A stretch of 64,000 nt of DNA, taken from NCBI GenBank assembly GCA_000163995.1, contig CM000855.1, positions 1,000,677 to 1,064,676 of the forward strand. The letters run 5' to 3'. The notes under the pieces were generated by a model, which did not search any database, had not been told where the DNA came from, and saw only the letters and a program-made list of their open reading frames with translations. Below are positions 1 to 9,214 of this stretch, one piece after another; positions within the stretch are counted from its first letter, which is position 1, and each line of letters opens with the position of its first letter. A program made the position numbers and the translations under genes. This DNA is from Campylobacter jejuni subsp. jejuni 414 (GTDB lineage Bacteria; Campylobacterota; Campylobacteria; Campylobacterales; Campylobacteraceae).

Positions 1-1540
1 CCACGGGATAAATAGCATTCATAGCTACTTCAGTTTTTCCAAAACCCACATCGCCACTTAAAAGTCTATCCATGACTTTTCCACTTTGAAAATCTTGCAA
101 AATTTCATAACAAGCCTTATCTTGATCGCTTGTATAAATAAACCCCGCATTAGCTATAAAATCAGCTTGTTTACTTAAATCTACTTTGATTTTTTTTGCT
201 TGCACTAAAGATCTTTTTGCTGCCATGATAACAATTTCAGAAGCGATAGCAAGAAGTTTAGTTTTTAACTTTTCTTTAAGTTTAACAAAGGTTGTTTTAC
301 CTAATTTATCTAAACTTGGAATAGAACCACTTACACCCAAATATTTATCAATCAAATAAAGATTCTCCACTGGTAACAAAAGCTTATCAGAATTTTGATA
401 CTCTATGGCAACAAACTCTTTTTTTGATCCACTTACCACTATCATTTCAAGGCCTAAAAATTTACCTACTCCATAATCTTCATGTACTATATAATCCCCA
501 TTCTTAAGCTCATCTATAATCAAGCTAGCTTTTTTTCTTGTTTTTTTGTTTTTTCTTTTTGGTTTAAAGAAATGATCAATTTTTCAGGACCAATAAGATT
601 AAGCCTTAAATCACTTTTTACAAAATGGATATTTTGCGTATCTTCAAGCTCTAAAGCTTTAAATAAAGCTTCATTTTTAGCTAAAAGTATAATTTTTTTG
701 TTTTTATGAAATTCAAAAAAATCTTTATTATAAAAACTTTGTAATTCTTTAAATTTTTTAGCTTGAGGTAAAATTTTTGCATTCACAAAGCTTATATCTT
801 TTTCGTATTCATTAGGATCAAATTTTTCACAAGCTAAAAAATCAAGTTCCAAATAATCAAAAAAATCATCAATGCACCAAAATCCTAAAGAATTAATATC
901 GTGTATTAAAGTATCACTTTGAAAATCTTCTAATTTTTCCTTAAAAATTTCATAATTTTCCTTATCAAAATGTTTTAAAAAAGGGCAAATTTCAAAATGA
1001 TCCAATTCATTAGGACTAGATTTTTGACTTTGCAAATCAAAATACCTTATACTTTCAATCTCTTCGCCAAAAAACAAAACTCTGATAGGATTTTCTTCAT
1101 TGATACAAAAAATATCAATAATATCTGCACGGATTGAAATTTCACCCTTATCCTGAACTATATCTACAAATTCGTAGCCCAACCTTGAAATTTCATCTTC
1201 AAAAAATTTAGAATCAAAATTTTGTTTTTTGTCGACAAGATAATTTTGTAAATGTTTTTTTGAAGGAAGCTTTTTTAAAACAGTATTTAAAGGAGAAATA
1301 AGGATTTTTTTTTCCTTCTTCTTTGTAGTAAGCATTTAAAATCTTGCAAAGATCAAAAAGTTCTTTAGAAAAAGCCCTTAAATCATCTCCAAACTGCGCC
1401 CTAAAGTCAGGTAAAACAAAGGTTTTTAAACCCTTAAATCGTGAAACTTGAGCAAGTAAATCTGCTTGTTTATCATCTTTGCAAAGCAAAAGTTCACAAA
1501 TTTTTGGATTTTGTAAGTATTCATAAAATGAAGCTTGCAT
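1..1540 (-). pseudogene. mfd: Mfd transcription-repair coupling factor, N-terminal half, frame broken twice
   Basis: Mfd is an ATP-dependent translocase that removes stalled RNA polymerase at lesions and recruits UvrA. The start (MQASFYEYLQNP) is at 1540 and the gene runs off the window at position 1. In the last bases the Walker A region (GDVGFGKTEVA) of the helicase core is readable. The reading frame is broken twice: at a run of nine T (plus strand 1305-1313), where one base fewer would join KEEGKK to ILISPLNTVLKK, and near the T7 runs at 530-536 and 541-547, where one extra base joins KKQEKK to the ASLIIDELKNGDYIVHEDYGVG segment. All three pieces look like ordinary Mfd, so this is more likely sequence error than decay. 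The start codon overlaps the bactofilin stop (TAATG). Confidence 0.88.
1305..1313. repeat. T9 homopolymer at first mfd frame break
   Basis: Nine T on plus (A9 in the coding strand of mfd). The upstream and downstream Mfd segments are in different frames across it; A8 would restore the frame. Confidence 0.75.
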
Positions 1541-1935
1541 TATTCTTCATTGTTATTTTCAATAAGTCTAATAGTATCTTCTTTGATTTTACTAGTCCCA
1601 TTAAAGCGACCACCACTTTCGATAGAAATCTTTTGTATTGAAATATCGCCATTAACAACTCCACCTGCTAAAATTTCTAAACTATTAGCTTCAAGCTGTC
1701 CTTCAAAATAACCATTTACTACAATTTTATCCGCTTGTAATTCGCCTTTTAAATTTCCATTTTTTCCGATAACAACAATACTTTCAGAATGAATAATACC
1801 GTTTAATTCACCATCAACATGAAGCATGGAAGCAAAATAAAATTTACCCTCAATTCTAGCACCTGAAGAAATTACTGTTGTTTCTGAGCTAGAGTTGGAT
1901 GTTGGGCTGATACTGCCTTTATTAAAGATTGCCAT
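1540..1935 (-). CDS. Bactofilin (polymer-forming cytoskeletal protein)
   Basis: A 131-residue protein with the bactofilin pattern: a short Ser/Thr-rich N-terminus (about 1-25) followed by a hydrophobic beta-helical core of repeating short strands (GARIEGKFYF, VDGELNGIIH, GNLKGELQAD, GYFEGQLEAN). Bactofilins form filaments without nucleotide; in Helicobacter the homologue CcmA works with M23 endopeptidases to set helical cell shape. The gene lies directly downstream of an M23 peptidase gene and overlaps its end by 64 bases, which supports the same role here. The ATG at 1935 has an AAGGAGAG ribosome site just upstream. It is probably the ccmA counterpart (Cj1086c in NCTC 11168 by order). Shape function is inferred from family and context. 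Confidence 0.88.
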   Translation of the reverse strand: MAIFNKGSISPTSNSSSETTVISSGARIEGKFYFASMLHVDGELNGIIHSESIVVIGKNGNLKGELQADKIVVNGYFEGQLEANSLEILAGGVVNGDISIQKISIESGGRFNGTSKIKEDTIRLIENNNEE

Positions 1936-2774
1936 GGAACTCTCCTTTCTTGATTAAAAAAATCATTCATATTTTTTCTTTGCAAATTTAAAAAATACAA
2001 AGGTTCTAAAGTTTTATTGATAAATCTTACCTCATAGTGTAAATGTGGTCCAGTAGAAAGACCCGTGTTGCCACTATAACCTATTAATTGTCCCTTATTA
2101 ACAAATTGACCTGCTTTAACTACCTCCTTACGCATCATATGAGCAAATACTGTTTTAAAACCAAAATTATGTAATAAAATTACATTATAGCCATAACCAT
2201 TATCACTATAACCAAAAAATTCCACCACCCCACTTGCGGGCGCATAAATAGGAGTGCCAATTTCGGCTCTTAAGTCAATGCCAGGATGAAATTCTCTTCT
2301 TTTTAAAAGTGGATGCTCTCTCCAACCAAAATTTCCCGTAATACCTTTATTTTGAATAGGCCATCCATTAGGAATTTGTCTTAAAATTTCAAGTTGCTGT
2401 TCATTGGTAAGGTGAAGATTATCAAGTCTTGCACTAATTGTAAGATTATTTTCTACCTCTAAACCCAAAGCTTCCTCAAAAGAAGCTATCTTATCTTCTA
2501 TAGCTGCATACTGCTGAGTTTTTTCTTCTATACTTTTTTGCATTTGCGAATTAGATAATTCTAATTCTTTGCTTTTTTTCAAAAGTTCCTCACGTTTTTC
2601 ACTGATATCACTAAGCTTGCTATCAAGATATTTGATATAAAAACTACTAAAAACTAAAAATAAAACAATAAAAGCAATAGTATAAAAAACTATTTTTTTG
2701 ATTATTTGATTTAAATAAAAATGTCTTGAGCCGTTAATATCTGTAATAGTAATAGTGAATTTATTTTTTACCAC
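1872..2774 (-). CDS. M23-family peptidoglycan endopeptidase, membrane anchored
   Basis: A 300-residue protein with one N-terminal membrane segment (about residues 27-48), a coiled-coil stretch (about 50-115) and a C-terminal LytM/M23 domain. The zinc-site motifs are present: HPGIDLRAEIG (HxxxD) and the later GPHLHYEVRF (HxH), with the typical GNTGLSTGPH before it. Such enzymes cut peptidoglycan cross-links. In epsilonproteobacteria the Csd1/Csd2/Pgp3 group trims cross-links to make the helical shape. It overlaps folC at its start and the bactofilin gene at its end, so it is translated within a tight unit. By order it corresponds to Cj1087c; I believe this is the gene called pgp3 in C. jejuni but am not certain of that name. 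Confidence 0.88.
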   Translation of the reverse strand: MVKNKFTITITDINGSRHFYLNQIIKKIVFYTIAFIVLFLVFSSFYIKYLDSKLSDISEKREELLKKSKELELSNSQMQKSIEEKTQQYAAIEDKIASFEEALGLEVENNLTISARLDNLHLTNEQQLEILRQIPNGWPIQNKGITGNFGWREHPLLKRREFHPGIDLRAEIGTPIYAPASGVVEFFGYSDNGYGYNVILLHNFGFKTVFAHMMRKEVVKAGQFVNKGQLIGYSGNTGLSTGPHLHYEVRFINKTLEPLYFLNLQRKNMNDFFNQERRVPWQSLIKAVSAQHPTLAQKQQ

Positions 2775-3933
2775 ACCACTCCTTTAAAAAATTTTCCACT
2801 AACATAAAAGAACCAAAAACTAGACTTTTTTTATTTTCTTCTAAATTTCTAAATTCTTTACATTGTATACCTAGCTTTAATGCAATACTATAAATTTTAT
2901 CATCAGCCAGCTTTCGTTCTACACTTTTATATTTATATATTTGTATTGTATCAATAATAGGCTTTAATGTATTTAAAATTTGAAAAATATCCTTATCTAA
3001 ATAAGTATTATAAATGAGATTTATTTTTTCTCCTTGGAATTTATCAAGCATAGCCTTAGCAGCCATAGGATTATGACCTACATCAACAAAAAAATTGGGG
3101 GAAATTTCTTGACATCTTCCTTGCAAATTTAATGCTTGTAACTTTTTCAAAGCTTTTAGAGTTTTTTCTTGTGAAGTTAAAATTTCGCAAGCTTTTAATG
3201 CAAGTTTTAAATTGTGCTTTAAAAAACAAGGTAAAATAAACTTTTCACAATAAGCCTCAAAATCTTCTTTAAATAAAGAATTTAAGGAAGATTTTTGCAA
3301 GTTGGCTTTTTTTAAAAAAGCAATTTTTTGTGCTAAATTTAAAACATTTTCTTCCTGCTCATCACTTATAAGTGCTATAGGTGTCATAACTTTGAGTTTA
3401 GTTCTTGCAATATCTTCTAAAGAATTTCCTAAAATTTGAATATGATCAAACCCAATTCTTGTAAAAATATTCATTTTTCTTTCAAAAACAGAAGTAGCAT
3501 CATATTCCCCACCTACCCCCGCTTCTAAAATGATAAAATCACATTTTTGAAATAAAATTACAGCTAAAAAAGTAGCATATTCAAAATAACTTAGTTTTTG
3601 CAAATCTTGCTTGAAAATTCCTTCAAGATTTTCATGAGCTTTTTGCAATTCTTCTTCATTTGCAATTTTACCATTAAGATAAAATCTTTCATTAAAACTA
3701 AAAATATGTGGACTAGTGTAATGCCCGACTGTATAATTTAAATTTTCTAAAAGTTGGGTTAAATATCTACCCGTACTGCCTTTACCATTTGTACCTATAA
3801 GTTGGATTATAGGAATATTTTTGAAATATTTCTTATATTTTTCATACATTCTAAACATCAAAAAACGATCGATTTTATCGTAATTTGTGCTTTTTTGAGC
3901 TAAAAAATTCTCAACTTTGATTATATTGTTCAT
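2761..3933 (-). CDS. folC: Bifunctional folylpolyglutamate / dihydrofolate synthase
   Basis: FolC adds glutamate to dihydropteroate and folates, an ATP-dependent Mur-ligase-like reaction in the cytoplasm. The P-loop is visible as LIGTNGKGSTGRYL at about residue 48, followed by the family signature GHYTSPHIFSFNERF and by the conserved EAGVGGEYDAT segment. The protein is 390 residues, normal for the family. I start at the ATG at 3933 (MNNIIKVENFL) rather than four codons upstream; both are inside the end of the preceding gene. The 3' end overlaps the M23 peptidase start. Confidence 0.93.
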   Translation of the reverse strand: MNNIIKVENFLAQKSTNYDKIDRFLMFRMYEKYKKYFKNIPIIQLIGTNGKGSTGRYLTQLLENLNYTVGHYTSPHIFSFNERFYLNGKIANEEELQKAHENLEGIFKQDLQKLSYFEYATFLAVILFQKCDFIILEAGVGGEYDATSVFERKMNIFTRIGFDHIQILGNSLEDIARTKLKVMTPIALISDEQEENVLNLAQKIAFLKKANLQKSSLNSLFKEDFEAYCEKFILPCFLKHNLKLALKACEILTSQEKTLKALKKLQALNLQGRCQEISPNFFVDVGHNPMAAKAMLDKFQGEKINLIYNTYLDKDIFQILNTLKPIIDTIQIYKYKSVERKLADDKIYSIALKLGIQCKEFRNLEENKKSLVFGSFMLVENFLKEWCGKK

Positions 3934-5309
3934 CAACTGCTGCAATCTGTTTTATTAACTCATCTAAAATATTAATATTTGGCTTACTTTGTTTATCAAG
4001 ATAAGCTACATGAATTTTAGGGCTTATAATATCTTGTTTATAAATAAATCTAAAATTTTCTATAGTTTTAAGATTTGTATTTACAAGCTGAGTAATTTCA
4101 TCTTTACTTTTCCCTGGCGAAACAATCAAATAACTCTTTTCATCTATCATCCACAGTTCATCAAATTCAGTACAAGAATCTTTTAGAATTTTTTTAAATC
4201 GCACAAAAATTTCATTCAAGCTTCCCATGCCATATTTTTCCATAATAAAACGATAATTTACTATAGAAAATAAAGCTAAAGAATAATTAACCTTGTATTT
4301 ATTAAAATTTTCATCCATTTTATCAAGCTCTTTAAGGACACTCCAAGACTCTCTCTCTTCTAAGCTTTGCGTGAATTCAATTTGATTATTTAAAGATGTA
4401 ATTTTTTCTCCAAGTTGTTTAAATTTCAATTTCAAATCTTCAAAGCTAAGTTTTACTTCCCCATTTTCATCGGGCTTTAAAGTATTGATAAAATCCATAT
4501 TTTTTTCATTTGATTTATTAAGCAAAATAAGTAACTCATAAATCTTTTTCAAATTATCATTAAAAAAATTTAAATTTTTTTGAACATACATATTATCAAC
4601 CATTGTGCGATGATTGATAAATTCCATTAGCTCGTTTTTAAAACCTTCTTCGCCTATTATAAAAGGCTTTTGTGTTAAATTTTGCATAAAACTTTGAATT
4701 TTTAAATCTTCCACCAATGAAGGATTTAAACCCAAACACAATAATTCACTAAAATACTCATAACTACGATCTTCAAGTTTGGCTAAAAGTTTTTTAATCA
4801 CGCTATCATAATCATCATATTTACTAATGCCATATTTGCGAGTTTGTTCCTCTAAATCATTCTCATCATAATTTTTTTCAAGTTCCTTCCATTTTTTTAG
4901 TAAGCAAATAAATACTTTCACTATCCATTGTTTTAGAAATTCTAATCGAAGTCACCTTAGCTAAATCTCTCACCTTTTTATCTTTACTTATCTGCAAGGT
5001 TTTAGATATGGTGGATAAAAAATCAAAAAATTCACTAAATTGCTTTCCGCTTTGTCTATTTAAAACAGAAATTAAAAAACTGATTAACTCCTCTAAACTC
5101 CGTATAGTTTTAGAATTTAATTCTTGCTGATAAATTGGCAAAAGTAAGGTTTTGTATTTATCAAGTTTAATCTTATTTGAACTTGTAATACCATATTTTA
5201 AAGATAATTCTTCAAAAATTTCCGTATAATTTTCAGGGGTTGGCTTTAACTTTCTTTCTTTTAATGCGATTAAAGCTTGTTTTGCTATTTCATTAATATT
5301 TGGAACCAC
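3911..5309 (-). pseudogene. Degenerate GGDEF-type protein, frame broken at a T7 run
   Basis: Two adjacent frames form one protein of about 465 residues, matching Cj1089c by gene order. The N-terminal part ([19 protein letters not shown], about 140 residues) is helical; the C-terminal part (MDENFNKYKVNYSLALFSIVNYRFI onward) has the length and strand pattern of a GGDEF domain but no GGDEF signature is visible, so it is probably catalytically dead. The break is at T7 on plus (4892-4898): six would give LLTKKWKELEKNYDENDL in one frame. A GTG at 5309 with AAAGGG upstream is my preferred start; a TTG at 5330 is possible. It overlaps lptE upstream and folC downstream. Function is unknown; a signalling role is only suggested by the fold. 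Confidence 0.7.
4892..4898. repeat. T7 homopolymer at frame break of the GGDEF-like gene
   Basis: Seven T on plus (A7 coding). Removing one base makes the two flanking frames continuous. Confidence 0.7.
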
Positions 5310-5805
5310 GTTTTTGCCCTTTAATAGCAATTACAGAAATAAACTCATCAAACGCCTCACTTGAAGCCGATCGAATAGCTTCATATCTTGCAGAATCGCT
5401 AATAATACTATTTGGAGAAATTTCAAAATTATAACTTCCATTTGTACTAAAAGTCTGGCTTGAACCATCTTTAAAAACAACATTAAAATCTAAATTTAAC
5501 CTAGCTTTATAACTAATAACATAACCATTTTTATCATAAGCTAAAGGAATAAATTCTAAATTATTCATTCTTACATTGATTATATCATCAGCCTCGTGTT
5601 TTAAAGCAAGCTTGCGCCCTAATTTTGAAATCACCATTTCCTTTAAAGTATCAGCAACATAAATACTATTTTTTGGATCTTGCTTATTTAATTCAACATT
5701 AACATAAACTTTTTCATCAAAAATATTATTAGTAATTTTTGAAGTAGGAATATACCCACAAGCACCCAAAAATAAACCTATACAAAAAATCAAAATCTTT
5801 TTCAT
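5293..5805 (-). CDS. lptE: LPS-assembly lipoprotein LptE
   Basis: A 170-residue lipoprotein. The signal peptide ends in the lipobox LGAC, so the mature protein is acylated at Cys-16 and sits in the outer membrane. LptE plugs the LptD beta-barrel that inserts lipopolysaccharide, here lipooligosaccharide, into the outer leaflet. Low sequence conservation is normal for LptE; the call rests on size, lipobox, beta-rich sequence and its place next to leuS, where many bacteria carry leuS-lptE-holA. The stop overlaps the start of the GGDEF-like gene and its start overlaps the leuS stop (ATGA). Confidence 0.72.
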   Translation of the reverse strand: MKKILIFCIGLFLGACGYIPTSKITNNIFDEKVYVNVELNKQDPKNSIYVADTLKEMVISKLGRKLALKHEADDIINVRMNNLEFIPLAYDKNGYVISYKARLNLDFNVVFKDGSSQTFSTNGSYNFEISPNSIISDSARYEAIRSASSEAFDEFISVIAIKGQKRGSKY

Positions 5806-8232
5806 TTGATTACTAGATTAACTAGTTTTCCTTCCACGTAAATTTCTTTTACTATGCTTTTACCTTCAAGCCATTTTACAGTATTTTCTTTTGCAAGTGC
5901 TAAAATTTCTTCTTTGCTTGCATTACTTGAAATTTCAAATTCAGCTCTTTTTTTACCATTAACACTTACAACTAAATTTAAAGTATCTTTTACAAAAACT
6001 TCTTCTTTGAGTTCTATTTTTTTGAAATTTTTACAATCAAAAAGCTCCTTGCTAAGTTCAAAGCAAACATGAGGAATAATAGGCTCTAAAATATTTAAAA
6101 TAATATAAAAAGCTTCTTGCTCTAAAGCCTCATTTTTACAAAGCGCTAAAGCATTTAAAGCTTCCATACAAGCTGCGATTAAAGTATTAAAAGCAAAGCT
6201 TTGATAATAAACTTCTTCAGATTTTTTCAAAGCTTCGTATACTTTTAATCTTGCATATTTTTCTTCTTTACTTAAATTCTCTTGTTTTAATTCTAAAAGC
6301 TCACCTTTTTTAACATTTTGTGCCCTATCATAAAACTTGCAAATAAATCTATAAGATCCTTCAACTGCATCATCATTCCATTCAAGTTCTTTAGCCGGAG
6401 GTGCAGCAAAAAGTATAAAAAGTCTTGCTGTATCAGCACCATATTTTTCTATGATCTCATCAGGATCTACAACATTGCCTTTAGATTTTGACATTTTAGC
6501 ACCATCTTTTAACACCATACCCTGGGTCAAAAGCCTATTAAAAGGTTCATCTTGTGTCAAGTAACCAAAATCTCTTAAAGTTTTTTGAAAAAATCTCGCA
6601 TAAAGCAAATGTAAAATCGCATGTTCAATACCACCTATATATTGATCCACACTCATCCAGTAATTTACACTTTTTTCATCCAAAGCTTTTTCTTGCCAAG
6701 TTTTTTCATCACTTGCAAAACGTGCAAAATACCAAGAACTTTCAAAAAAAGTATCTAAAGTATCACTTTCTTTTTGAGCCTCTTTACCACATTTTGGACA
6801 AATACAATTTTTCCAAGTTGGATGCTTATCAAGCGGATTACCCTCTCCAGTAATTTGCACATCTTCAGGCAAGGTAATAGGTAAATTTTCTAAATTTTGA
6901 GGCACTATACCGCAATTTTGACATTTAATCATAGGAATAGGCGTACCCCAATATCTTTGACGCGAAACACCCCAATCACGAATTTTAAAATTTATAACTC
7001 TCTTCCCAATATTTTTAGCTTCAAACTGAGAAATAATTTTTAATCTTGCTTCATTACAATCAATACCATCAAATTCTTGACTATGGATTAATTTTCCTGA
7101 TTTTTGAGTATAAGGTAAATTCTCTTGAGTTTGAATCACTTGTTTAATAGCAAGATCATATTTTTTTGCAAATTCAAAATCTCTTTCATCGTGAGCTGGA
7201 ACAGCCATAACTGCTCCACTACCATAATCAGCCAAAACAAAATTCGCTACCCATAAAGGAATTTTTTCTCCACTTAAAGGATGAATAGCATAAATTTCTA
7301 AAAAATAACCTTCTTTTTCAGAACTTTGTCTTTCTCTTAAACTTTGATTTTGTATGGCTTTAATTTTATTTGATAAATCTTGATTTAAGAAATTTTGAGA
7401 AAGTAAATTTTGAACGATTTTATGTTCCGGGGCTAAAGCAATATAAGAAACTCCATAAATTGTATCCGCTCTTGTAGTAAAAACTTCTAAAGAATTTTCT
7501 TTGGCTTTTTGCTTGCTTTCTTCATCTAAATTTAGAGAAAATTCTAAACCTTCACTTTTACCTATCCAATTCTCTTGCATGGTTAAAACTTGATTGGGCC
7601 ACTTATCTTTTAATCCTTCTAAATCCTTTAAAAGCTCCTCAGCATAAGCAGTAATTTTTACATAATAACCTGGCATTTTTTTTTGCACTACTTCATGACC
7701 ACAACGCCAACATTTTCCATCTTCAACTTGCTCATTAGCTAAAACAGTTTGATCTTGTTCACACCAGTTTACATTGGCTTCTTTGGTATAAATCAAACCT
7801 TTTTCAAACATTTTGATAAAAAATTCTTGCTCAAATTTTGTATAAAGTGGATCTGAAGTTGCAAACATTCTTTTTTTAGAAAAAGAAAAAACCCAAAGAA
7901 AAAAGCTCTTTTTTCATATAAGCCATATTTTCATAAGTCCATGATTTAGGATGGATTTTATGCTTGATTGCTGCATTTTCAGCAGGCATACCAAAACTAT
8001 CAAAACCTATAGGATGTAAGACATTAAATCCTATTTTGCGATAATATCTTGCCAAAGCATCACCTATAGTATAATTTCTTACATGTCCCATATGAATACG
8101 GCCACTAGGATAAGGAAACATTGATAAAATGTATTTTTTAGGCAAATTTAAATCATCTTTTGGCTCAAAATATTCATTTTCATCCCAAATTTTTTGCCAT
8201 TTTTTTTCTATTAAACTTGCTTCATAAGCCAT
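5802..8232 (-). pseudogene. leuS: Leucyl-tRNA synthetase, frame broken by one base in an A6 run
   Basis: LeuRS charges tRNA-Leu and edits mischarged products. Class I signatures are clear: [16 protein letters not shown] (HIGH-type) near residue 45 and [12 protein letters not shown] (KMSKS) near residue 555; the CP1 editing motif [12 protein letters not shown] and the zinc-type cysteines CWRCGHEV lie between. The start is the ATG at 8232 ([13 protein letters not shown]). After LFSLGF the frame ends at TAA, while the next frame continues [16 protein letters not shown] to a normal end. The span is 809 codons plus a stop plus one base, so one surplus A in 7886-7891 explains the break. As the only leuS in view and an essential enzyme, it must be functional in the cell; I regard the break as a sequence error. 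Confidence 0.92.
7886..7891. repeat. A6 homopolymer at the leuS frame break
   Basis: Six A on plus (GGTTTTTTC on the coding strand). With five, the frame reads [16 protein letters not shown] without interruption. Confidence 0.78.
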
Positions 8233-8242
8233 AAATTTCTCC

Positions 8243-9214
8243 TTATACTGTTCCTTTTTCATACATTGCACGATTACGTTCTCTATCTTGCTTTCTTTTT
8301 GCTTTTTCAATTTCTTTGTTTCTAAACTCAAGCACACTAAATTTAAACCATAGTAAAGTCGGGCTTGCAACAAAAATAGAGCTTAAAGTTCCTATTATAA
8401 TACCTACAATTAAAGTTAAAGAAAATCCTTGTATCATTTCCCCACCAAAGAAATAAAGTATCACAACTGTTGCCAAAGTAAGTCCTGAAGTTAAAACCGT
8501 TCTTGACAAAGTTGCTGAAACACTTTCATTGATAATTGGCGCAAGTTCACTTTTTTTACTTGTTTTAATACCTTCTCTGATTCTATCAAAAATAATAATT
8601 GTATCATTTAAAGAATATCCAAGTACAGTTAAAACAGCAGCTAAAGTATCTAAATTTACATCAATTTTAAATAAAGAAATTGCCCCTAAAGTAATCACAA
8701 CATCGTGAATTTCGCTAATTATAGCTGCAAGAGCAAAACGCCATTCAAAACGCAATGCTATATAAATTAAAATCGCTATCAAAGATATAGCTATAGCCAT
8801 AAGTCCTTTATTTCTAAGCTCATCACCTACTTTTGGACCCACTACATCGGCACGACGCACTTCAAATTTTCCCGTATCTTTTAAAAGAGTACTTATATAT
8901 TCGCCTATATCATTGCTTACATTATCATTGCTTCCCAAAAAGCGTATCGTTACTTCTTCATTGCTTCCAAATTCAGTTACAGATAAATTTTGAAAAGTTC
9001 CTTGCTTTTCTAAAATTTCTCGGATTTGTGCTATAGGTGCTGCATTTTCGTATTTAAGCTGAATTAAAGTTCCTCCACTAAAATCAATACCATATTGCAA
9101 ACCCCTATCCCAAAGTAAATAAATAGATCCAAAAAATAAAATAAAAGAAAGGGAAATAGCAGCAAAACGCATTCTCATAAAATCATAAATTTTCTTCTCA
9201 CTAAAAAATTGCAT
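8243..9214 (-). CDS. secF: Protein translocase subunit SecF
   Basis: SecF pairs with SecD in the inner membrane and uses the proton gradient to pull exported proteins through SecYEG. The 323-residue protein has the first membrane segment near residues 15-33, the D1-type motif [15 protein letters not shown], a periplasmic domain and five further membrane segments, with the conserved [18 protein letters not shown] in the TM4-TM5 region. The ATG at 9214 shares one base with the secD stop, so the pair is translationally coupled. The leuS start follows after ten bases. Confidence 0.96.
   Translation of the reverse strand: MQFFSEKKIYDFMRMRFAAISLSFILFFGSIYLLWDRGLQYGIDFSGGTLIQLKYENAAPIAQIREILEKQGTFQNLSVTEFGSNEEVTIRFLGSNDNVSNDIGEYISTLLKDTGKFEVRRADVVGPKVGDELRNKGLMAIAISLIAILIYIALRFEWRFALAAIISEIHDVVITLGAISLFKIDVNLDTLAAVLTVLGYSLNDTIIIFDRIREGIKTSKKSELAPIINESVSATLSRTVLTSGLTLATVVILYFFGGEMIQGFSLTLIVGIIIGTLSSIFVASPTLLWFKFSVLEFRNKEIEKAKRKQDRERNRAMYEKGTV

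Noticed and set aside
6554..6853. 99-residue open frame on plus inside leuS
   Set aside because: It lies antisense to a well-conserved part of LeuRS, has low-complexity composition and no ribosome site; a shadow frame.
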